This document shows, piece by piece, positions 55,490-64,000 of a DNA stretch of 64,000 bases (its first letter is position 1; each line of letters begins with the position of its first letter). This DNA is from Amphibalanus amphitrite (Eukaryota > Arthropoda > Thecostraca > Balanomorpha > Balanidae). The notes beneath the pieces were generated by a model, which was given only the letters and a program-made list of their open reading frames with translations, was not told where the DNA came from and ran no database searches. A program made the position numbers and the translations under genes. Location: contig NW_024881502.1 in assembly GCF_019059575.1 (NCBI RefSeq), forward strand, positions 1-64,000, written 5' to 3'.

Positions 55490-56000
55490 CTTAAACCCGC
55501 GCCCCGCTGGGGTATTCAGCCATACGCGCCCTGCTGGGGGGGGGGGGGCAGTTTCTGCCCCCCTGTCTAACTTCTGAACCGATGGTCGTAGAAAGACGGG
55601 GAAAACGGGAATCGAAAGCTCTCAAAAAAGCGGATCTTAAGAGTCCACTTGTTTGCTTAAGTAGGTCAGAGGTCAGGTCAAAGTCAGGTCAAGGGTACAA
55701 AACGCAAGCTTCTACATTATCGGCCTTGCACCGTAGTTGCCGAAGAATGGACTGAGACTGATTGCCCAAAACGTGTTCTTAGGCTACCAAGACAATATTC
55801 GTTGCATACAATATCAATCAAGGGCAAGGTCAAGGTCAGGTCAGGTCAGGTCAGGTCACCAAAAACAAAATATAGAAAAGGGCATGTGCGAGTGACTACT
55901 GAGAGTTTCGCTTTCCTATCCCTAAGAGTTCAGGAGCTATCGCCAATATTCCCGGGGGGTGGGGGCCGAAAAACGCCCCCCGGGCCCGCGAGTGCTATAT
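55490..56000. mobile_element. fragment related to the inner element at 28135
   Basis: ttaaacccgcgccccgctgg and a G run, then a stretch from about 55670 closely similar to 28310-28510 (caccgtagttgccgaagaat, ctaccaagacaatattcgtt). It ends near a G-run/C-run at 55953-55985 without TTAA. Confidence 0.75.
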
Positions 56001-56239
56001 CATCCTTAGACCTCTAATATAAGATAAGGTTAACAAAAGGCAACATTTTTCTCAAAAACTCAAAATCCATGCGTTCTGGCTCCATGAGCCTTAGGTTAAA
56101 GGTGGCCATTAGCGCGAAGGAAAACAAAGGCAGTTAGTGCATAAGGCAGCAGATAACAGCAGCGGTTCAGCCGGGAAGGCTGCTGGTCCGTCTTGCCCCA
56201 CCTTCCCCTTCCCCGTGTTGTGCGCGCTTACGAGGTTCA

Positions 56240-56870
56240 GTGATCCCGCTGAGCCGCGTCGAACCTCTCGTAATGCTGTGAGCTGCGTTGCAGTCTCTTG
56301 TACTGCTGTGAGCTGCGTTGAAGCATCTCGTGTTGTGTGCTGCGTTGCAGTCTCTCGTGCTGCTGTGTGCTGCGTTGCAGTCTCTCGTGCTGTTGTGAGC
56401 TGCGCTGAAGTCTCTCGTGCTGTTGTGAGCTGCGTTGAAGTCTCTTGTACTGCTGTGTACTGCGTTGAAGTCTCGTGCTGCTGTGTGCTGCGTTGAAGTC
56501 TCTCGAGCTGTTGTGTGCTGCGTTGAAGTCTCTCGAGCTGTTGTGTGCTGCGTTGAAGTCTCTCGTGTTGTGTGCTGCGTTGGAGTCTCTCGTGTTGTCT
56601 GCCACGTCGAAGTCTCTCGTGTTGTGTATTGCGTGAGTCTAGTGTCGCTGCTGTGTGCTGCATTGAACTCTTTCGTGCTGTTGTACGATGTGTTGAAATG
56701 TTTATCGTGCTGCCGCCTGATGCTGTGTGCTGCGTCGGGGTCTCTTGCTGTTGTGTGCTGCGTCAGAGTCTATATCATGCTGTTGTGTGCTGCGTCGGAG
56801 TTTCTCGTGTTTTGTGCTGCGTTGTAGTCCCTGTGCTACTGATGTGTGCTGCGCTGAAGCTTAGTTATAT
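56240..56870. repeat. minisatellite, unit about 28-32 bp, about 20 copies
   Basis: Units of ctgcgttgaagtctctcgtg plus ctgttgtgtg, more divergent at both ends. Frames on both strands (QRSTQQLERL, VCCVEVSRAV) are artefacts. Confidence 0.93.
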
Positions 56871-57317
56871 CGTGCCAATGTGTGATGTTGATCAAGACAG
56901 CCCATATTCAGCCCAGATTCAGCCCGGATTCAGCCCAGATTCGGGACACCTCCGATCAAGCTGAAACTCGCACACAATGTAGGCCATGACATGCCCAATC
57001 CACAGTCCAAGTCATTCAGCGGCACTCCCAGCCGTTTGACCTACAGAGGTCAGCAAAGGTCACGTGGCCCAAATTTGCACAGCAGATTGTGGCCCACCCA
57101 GTAGAGCTAGAGCGCTAAAAATGGCACCAATCGACTCGCTAGCATCTAATCTTACTTTCCCAACACTCATTTGACCTCTCAAGGTCATGCGATGACCTAA
57201 GGTCATTTGTGGGCTATGTCGAAAATACACTTGCACAGCAGTTTTCGAGTAGAGGAATTGACCGAATTCCAAATCAAAGCACATCATAGGGTAGCCCATA
57301 GGCCGTAGTAACTTTCC

Positions 57318-58346
57318 TTAACCCTCGCCCTGGCAGGGCATTTTTCATAACACGGCCTGGCAAGGGGGGGGGGTCGATGCGACCCCCCCCCTCGCGATTG
57401 GCTCCTATGGCACCTAGAAACACCAAATTTGGTAGGTAGGTGGGCCCCCTGGAGTTTTCGCCCCTGTGCAAATTTGGTTGCTCTAGGTCAATATTTAGGG
57501 TTTTTTTTGGGGAAATAAATGTAAAAATTTCGCTAAAAACAGGTCAAAAGTTTTTCGTTTATAACTTTTGATCTAATTAAGATAGAGCAAAAAGAAAAGC
57601 ACCAGTGAACTCAGCACGTCAAGGCGCGTCAAATGATATACTTTTTAGCTTGCTTAAGTGTACTTAAAGTTTTTCTTAACTTTTAAGTAAACTAAAGTTA
57701 ATGAATTAAGTTCAAGTTACCCAAATTGCATCATATTGCATATCATTCGATTTGGCTGATCACCAGGAACACAATGATACCATTTTTAAAGCTCTAGCGT
57801 CATTATGTGCCAAGTAATTGGCAAAAACGTCATTTGACCTCAGTTGACCTCATTTGACCTGACCCATGGATAAGTACACCAAAAAAGAAGCACCAAGTGA
57901 CCTGCTGTTAAGTACTGTGGTTTCAAAGCACAAAAGTGATAGAACCAAGCGGATATCTTCAGTATTTTCCGAATTTAGTATTTTCCCATAGGCTTAACAT
58001 TACGACGTAATGACCTCTAACTGACCTCAGGTCAGTGACCTAAAAAAAAAACGAACGATATGTTATACAACTCGGTGAACGTAGCACATCCTGAAAGTTT
58101 GAAGGAAATCAGCCCAAAACTGTGAGCTAGACAGGTGCAAAAAGAAAATTGAAATTTGACCATGACCTTGTACCGGTTTTTCTGACCTGGTGACCTGACC
58201 CCAGGTCACTCGGACCTGAAATTTTCAGGTCATATGTAAAAAGGTTGCCCCATAAGCTGTGCCAAATTTGGCGGCCGTTTTTACGCTATCTTCGAAAAGC
58301 CTTAGGGGGGGTCGCATCGACCCCCTCCTGCCAGGGCGAGGGTTAA
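57318..58346. mobile_element. TTAA-flanked element inserted in the satellite (first of two)
   Basis: Ends TTAACCCTCGCCCTGGCAGG and (inward from right) TTAACCCTCGCCCTGGCAGG are perfectly inverted. Subterminal hairpins ggggtcgatgcgaccccccc (about 57368) and ggggtcgcatcgacccccct (about 58306). The satellite monomer has a single TTAA at the matching place (60232-60235). Interior AGGTCA-rich. Confidence 0.92.
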
Positions 58347-59273
58347 CCCGCGAGTTGCTGGGGGGGGGGGGCGTTAAACGCCACCACTTTTTTCGCCGGG
58401 CCATAGCATAAAAACGGCGCGCCGCAGGCGCGCCAAATTTTGGGTACCTGTAGGGAATTGATTGAAGTTTATTGTGACAAAGTTTAAAAAAAAAATCGGT
58501 CGGAAAATTTTTGAGATATCGAGGTTTTAGTGACGTCATGATTTCTGAGTTTTCGACCAAAAACGGCATATGTTCAAAAAATCATATAAAATCACAGAAT
58601 AGACATACAGAAATGCCGTAAACGCCATTAGACTGCCAATACCATGATCAATCAAATGGCTATCTTCGATTATTGATTATCGTTCCTCATTTTCCATAAT
58701 CTTGAACTGAATCTTGACAATTTTTCGTTACTACTTCACGACCATGATACATGAATTTCTTAAATTGAACTTTTTGAGCCAAACACGTACACATATGATA
58801 AAATGCATGTCACCATCGTGTTCTACGCCCCAAATTACCTATAAACCATGTGTCACAGGCTGCGAATATCAGTTTTGATTTTCGGGGATATGTGCCTACC
58901 CGGTTGACCTGACCTTGACCCTGACCTATGCTTGACTGACCCCTACATGGAGCTGACACTCTTGTAGGCCTTATAAGATGGATTGTGCACCGTTTTGACA
59001 GAGTTTATGGCGAGAGGCGCCCATTGCGAAGTCCTGAAGTCCATGCTACTGAAAGCCCGATTTCAGGTGTTTGACCTGACCTTGACCCGACCTGTGACCT
59101 CAAAATTCAACTTTAAAGTACTCATCTGAAGCGTCTCGTCGCGCTCTTTCGTTTGCCGCCTCGTGCATTTCGCTGCGCCTATTGGTTCTCGAGTTATCGG
59201 CTGGGGGCTTTTAACGCCCCCCCCCCCCCAGCAATTGGTGGGTGGCGAAATACCCCAGCAACTGCCGGGTTAA
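58343..59273. mobile_element. TTAA-flanked element directly adjoining the previous one
   Basis: Shares the middle TTAA (58343-58346) with its neighbour. Left end TTAACCCGCGAGTTGCTGGG, right end (inward) TTAACCCGGCAGTTGCTGGG. Hairpin-type words gggcgttaaacgccacc at the left and gcttttaacgccccc at the right. Beyond the right TTAA the satellite resumes (ccacttttcgatatgtgacc). Confidence 0.88.
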
Positions 59274-62200
59274 GAACCACTTTTCGATATGTGACCCCAT
59301 TTGACCTCGGCAGGTCAAAATGTGCAAATAAACGACACTCCATAGTCCATACGTCGCGCCCAGATTCAGCCTAGATTCGGGACATCCCCGATCAAGCTGA
59401 AAATCGCACACAATGTAGGTCCTGACATGCCCAATCCACAGTCCGAGTCATTCGGTGACAGTCCCAGTCGTTTGACCTAGAGAGGTCAGCAAAGCTCACG
59501 TGGCCCAAATTTGCACAGCAGATTGTGGCCCACCCAGAAGAGCTAGAGCGCTAAAAATGGCACCAATCGACTCACCAGCATCTAATCTTACTTTCCCAAC
59601 ACTCATTTGACCTCTCAAGGTCATGTGATGACCTAAGGTCATTTGTGGGCTATGTCGAAAATACATTTGCACAGCATTTTTCGAGTAGAGGAATTGACCG
59701 ATTTCCAAATCAAAGCACATCATCGAGTAGCCCATAGGCCGTAGTAACTTTCCTTACAAACCGCTTTTCGATAAGTGACCCCGTTTGACCTCGGCAGGTC
59801 AAAATGTGCAAATAAACGACACTCCATACGTCGCAGCCCGGATTCAGCCCAGATTCGGGACATCTCCGATCAAGCTGAACATCGCACACAATGTAAGTCT
59901 TGACATACCAAATCGACAGTCCGAGTCATTCGGTGGCACTCTCAGCCGTTTGACCTACAGAGGTCAGCAAAGGTCACGATGCCCAAATTTGCACAGCAGA
60001 TTGTGGCCCACCCAGTAGAGCTAGAGCGCTAAAAATGGCACCAATCGACTCGCCAGCATCCAATCTTACTTTCCCAACACTCATTTGACCTCTCAAGGTC
60101 ATGCAATGACCTAAGGTCATTTGTGGGCTATGTCGAAAATACATTTGCACAGCAGTTTTCGAGTAGAGGGATTGACCGATTTCCTAATCAAAGCACATCA
60201 TCGGGTAGCCCATAGGCCGTAGTAACTTTCCTTAAAAACCGCTTTTCGATAAGTGACCCCGTTTGAGGTCGGCAGGTCAAAATGTGCAAATAAACGACAC
60301 TCCATACGTCGCAGCCCGGATTCAGCCCGGGGCTGCGATCAAGCTGAAAATCGCACACAATGTAGGTCCTGACATACCAAATCCACAGTCCGAGTCATTC
60401 GGTGGCACTCTCAGCCGTTTGACCTACAGAGGTCAGCAAATGTCACGTGGCCCAAATTCGCACAGCAGATTGTGGCCCACCCAGTAGAGCTAGAGCGCTA
60501 ACATGGCAAGAATCGACTCGCCAGCATCTAATCTTACTTTACCAATACTCATTTGACCTCTCAAGGTAATGCGATGACCTAAGGTCATTTGTGGGCTATG
60601 TCGAAAATACACTTGCACAGCAGTTTTCGAGTAGAGGAATTAACCAAATTCCAAATCAAAGCACATCATCGGGTAGCCCATAAGCCGTAGTAACTTTCCT
60701 TACAAACCGCTTTTCGATATGTGACCCCGTTTGACCTCCGCAGGTCAAAATGTGCAAATAAACGACACTCCATACGTCGCAGCCCGGATTCAGCCCAGAT
60801 TCGGGACATGACCGATCAAGCTGAAAATCGCACACAACGTAGGTCCTGACATGCCCAATCAACAGTCCGAGTCATTCGATGGCACTCCCAGCCGTTTGAC
60901 CTACAGAGGTCAGCAAAGGTCACGATGCCCAAATTTGCACAGCAGATTGTGGCCCACCCAGTAGAGGTAGAGCGCTAAAAATGGCACCAATCGACTCGCC
61001 AGCATCCAATCTTGCTTTCCCAACACTCATTTGACCTCTCAAGGTCATGCAATGACTTAAGGTCATTTGTGGGCTATGCCGAAAATACATTTGCACAGCA
61101 GTTTTCGAGTAGAGGGATTGACCGATTTCCTAATCAAAGCACATCATCGGGTAGCCCATAGGCCGTAGTAACTTTCCTTAAAAACCGCTTTTCGATAAGT
61201 GACCCCGTTTGAGGTCGGCAGGTCAAAATGTGCAAATAAACGACACTCCATACGTCGCAGCCCGGATTCAGCCCGGGGCTGCGATCAAGCTGAAAATCGC
61301 ACACAATGTAGGTCTTGACATACCAAATCCACAGTCCGAGTCATTCGATGGCACTCTCAGCCGTTTGACCTACAGAGGTCAGCAAAGGTCACGTGGCCCA
61401 AATTTGCACAGCAGATTGTGGCCCACCCAGTAGAGGTAGAGCGCTAAAAATGGCACCAATCGACTCGCCAGCATCCAATCTTGCTTTCCCAACACTCATT
61501 TGACCTCTCAAGGTCATGCAATGACCTAAGGTCATTTGTGGGCTATGTCGAAAATACACTTGCACAGCAGTTTTCATGTAGAGGGATTGACCGATTTCCA
61601 AATCAAAGCACATCATCGGGTAGCCCATAGGCCGTAGTAACTTTCCGTAAAAACCGCTTTTCGATAAGTGACTCCGTTTGACCTCGGCAGGTCAAAATAT
61701 GCAAATAAACGACACTACATACGTCGCAGCCCGGATTCAGCCCAGATTCGGGACATCTCCAATCAAGCTGAAAATCGCACACAATGTAGGCCCTGACATT
61801 CATAATCCACAGTCCGAGTCATTCGGTGGCACTCAAAGCCGTACAGAGGTCAGCAAAGGTCACGTAGCCAAAATTTGCTCAGCAGATTGTGGCCCACCCA
61901 GTAGAGCTAGAGCGCTAACATGGCACCAATCGACTCGCCAGCATCTAATCTTACTTTCCCAACACTCATTTGACCTCTCATGGTCATGTGATGACCTAAG
62001 GTAATTTGTGGGCTATGTCGAAAATACACTTGCACAGCAGTTTTCGAGTAGAGGGATTGACCGATTTCCGAATCAAAGCACATCATCGGGTAGCCCATAA
62101 GCCGTAGTAACTTTCCTTTAAAACCGCTTTTCGATAAGTGACCCCGTTTGACCTCGGCAGGTCAAAATGTGCAAATAAACGACACTCCATACGTCGCAGC

Positions 62201-62565
62201 CCGGATTCAGCCCAGATTCGGGACATCTCCGATCAAGCTGAAAATCGCACAAAATGTAGGTCCTGACATGCCCATTCCACAGTCCGAGTCATTCGGTGGC
62301 ACTCCCAGCCGTTTGACCTACAGAGGTAAGCAAAGGTCACGTGGCCCAAATTTGCACAGCAGATTGTGGCCCACCCAGTAGAGCTAGAGCGCTAAAAATG
62401 GCACCAATCGACTCGCCAGCATCTAATCTTACTTTCCCAACACTCATTTGACCTCTCAAGGTCATGTGATGACCTAAGGTCATTTGTGGGCTATGTCGAA
62501 AATACACTTGCACAGCAGTTTTCGAGTAGAGGAATTGACCGAATTCCAAATCAAAGCACATAATC

Positions 62566-63268
62566 GGCCACGTGACCTTTTCTGACCTCTGTAGGTCAAA
62601 CGGCTGGGAGTGCCACCGAATGACTCGGACTGTGGAATGGGCATGTCAGGACCTACATTTTGTGCGATTTTCAGCTTGATCGGAGATGTCCCGAATCTGG
62701 GCTGAATCCGGGCTGCGACGTATGGAGTGTCGTTTATTTGCACATTTTGACCTGCCGAGGTCAAACGGGGTCACTTATCGAAAAGCGGTTTTAAAGGAAA
62801 GTTACTACGGCTTATGGGCTACCCGATGATGTGCTTTGATTCAGAAATCGGTCAATCCCTCTACTCGAAAACTGCTGTGCAAATGTATTTTCGACATAGC
62901 CCACAAATGACCTTAGGTCATCACATGACCATGAGAGGTCAAATGAGTGTTGGGAAAGTAAGATTAGATGCTGGCGAGTCGATTGGTGCCATGTTAGCGC
63001 TCTAGCTCTACTGGGTGGGCCACAATCTGCTGTGCAAATTTGGGCCACGTGACATTTGCTGATCTCTGGAGGTCAAACGGCTGGGAGTGCCACCGAATGA
63101 CTCGGACTGTGGATAGGGCAGGTCAGGACATACTTTGTGTGCGATTTTCAGCTTGATCGGAGATGTCCCGAATCTGGGCTGAATCCGGGCTGCGACGTAT
63201 GGAGTAACGTTTATTTGCACATTTTGACCTGCCGAGGTCAAACGGGGTCACATATCGAGAAGCGGTTT
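62566..63268 (-). repeat. inverted satellite arm
   Basis: Reverse complement of about 61644-62346, sharing private variants with it (tcatggtcatgtg type, aacatggcacc and tgacatgcccattcc). The symmetry centre is near 62456 with about 220 bases of single-copy loop. Confidence 0.9.
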
Positions 63269-64000
63269 TTAACCCTCGCCCGTATTGGTGTTTTTCCAGC
63301 CGCGAACGTATAAGGGGGGGGGGGGGGGTCCGTTGGACCCCCCCCTTGCCGTTTCGCCCCTGATCAAGCTAGAGCTTCGCGGAAAAAAACGAGCGTGTTG
63401 CCCGTGACGAGAGGAAGCCGATGATACCCAATTTTAAGGTCCTAGGTCATTGGTTGACCTTGCAGGTCAGGTCAATGACCCCAAAGGCGGGAAAATCGGG
63501 ACCTGTTAGAACGTCGTAAAGTGTGGCTGCTATGGGGTTTTTCGGGGTGCAGATCACGAATATCATGTTAGTTTTGATCACCGATGATGTCTTCATGTAT
63601 TTAGGCCAGGTCGGGTCAGGTCAGGTCAGGTCAACCAGTAAGGGTATTCGTAGTAGGTGGCAACCGCCTCTGACAGCTTCGTAACATGTTACGAAGGCAT
63701 CAAAACTACTTCGTAAATGTTCATATGGTTGCTAAATTCGAATTCAGCTCCAAAAACTGGCCTAGAAACATGTAAAACTCGAAAAAGTGAACCGAGGTCA
63801 CCAAAGGTCAATGACCTGACCTGACCTTCAGGTGACCTTGACACCCACCCTAATGCATGGGGGCAACATCATATCACATGTTTGAACGCTTGAAACCACG
63901 AAAAGACTGCAAACGCGCGGCTAATGCGAGCCGACATACGCCGAATCGCGATTCCAGCCAAACATGGTCTCGAAAAGTAGGTCACAGGTCAAAGGTCATT
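63269..64000 (+). mobile_element. TTAA-type AGGTCA-rich element, runs out of the window
   Basis: TTAACCCTCGCCCGTATTGG at 63269, then the hairpin ggggtccgttggaccccccc at about 63321. Uninterrupted version of the element at 2697-4313 (inverse) and related to 43133-43640. The TTAA at 63434-63437 is the empty counterpart of the insertion at 2977-4157. Confidence 0.85.

Larger units (their letters stand above)
56895..63268. repeat. satellite array, monomer about 470 bp, with a dimeric pattern and inserted elements
   Basis: The word gtagtaactttcc recurs at 59741, 60219, 60687, 61165, 61634 and 62104, giving steps of 478, 468, 478, 469 and 470. Monomers contain 10 or more AGGTCA/TGACCT words. Two types alternate between 59.7 and 61.6 kb: one with cccagattcgggacat, one with the shorter cccggggctgcgat, a unit of about 946 bp. 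Interrupted by TTAA elements at 57318-59273. From 62566 the array runs in the opposite direction. Confidence 0.95.

Noticed and set aside
56109-56964. QRSTQQLERL and VCCVEVSRAV frames up to 184 codons
   Set aside because: Translation of a minisatellite on both strands.
57060-63241. Repeated frames of 60-108 codons (MTSAGQNVQINDTPYVAAR, MGYPMMCFDLEIGQ)
   Set aside because: The same satellite monomer read in both directions; no sign of selection on the protein, and the insertions and flip follow DNA not coding logic.

Overview
This is eukaryotic, animal nuclear DNA. The first 22 kb hold one large, intron-rich gene on the + strand. Its 24 coding exons (169-22086) spell the conserved part of a Rac guanine-nucleotide exchange factor of the still life (SIF)/TIAM family: N-terminal PH, coiled-coil extension, Ras-binding domain, PDZ, DH (RhoGEF) and second PH. 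All 24 exons join with matching phases and give about 1,388 residues up to a TAG stop. The N-terminal part lies upstream of the window. The protein follows the insect SIF layout more closely than vertebrate TIAM1, so I infer an arthropod. The GC-rich codons and the very repeat-rich introns make a crustacean plausible (a barnacle is only a guess).

A second, small gene lies on the - strand (about 45305-41943). It has a TATA box, a signal-peptide exon, a Val/Thr-rich exon and a last exon ending in Cys-stop. I do not recognise the family, and one exon may be missing because the phases of the last two exons found do not match.

The rest is repeats. Many introns of sif carry tandem arrays, and several arrays are built from the splice junction itself plus neighbouring coding sequence. 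Decoy donors or acceptors are therefore repeated next to the real ones. The 3' end of the - strand gene is amplified in the same way. Downstream of the sif stop is an (AT)n tract and a 2.86-kb foldback element with a 10-bp target duplication, possibly inside the sif 3' UTR.

From 26.7 kb to the end the window is a nest of DNA transposons and satellite. There are two almost identical 3,471-bp hAT-like elements in opposite orientation, each with a perfect 8-bp target duplication. Three short-TIR elements are flanked by TA, and a decayed mariner keeps a transposase C-terminal remnant. A large group of TTAA-flanked non-autonomous elements shares CCC(T/G)CGCC-like ends, subterminal G-run/C-run hairpins and very many AGGTCA/TGACCT hexamers. 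A roughly 470-bp satellite (56.9-63.3 kb) also rich in AGGTCA contains two TTAA elements side by side and ends in a palindromic inversion. Three tRNA-derived SINEs, a 337-bp near-perfect palindrome and long microsatellites complete the picture. No autonomous transposase, rRNA gene, CRISPR array or prokaryotic operon is visible.
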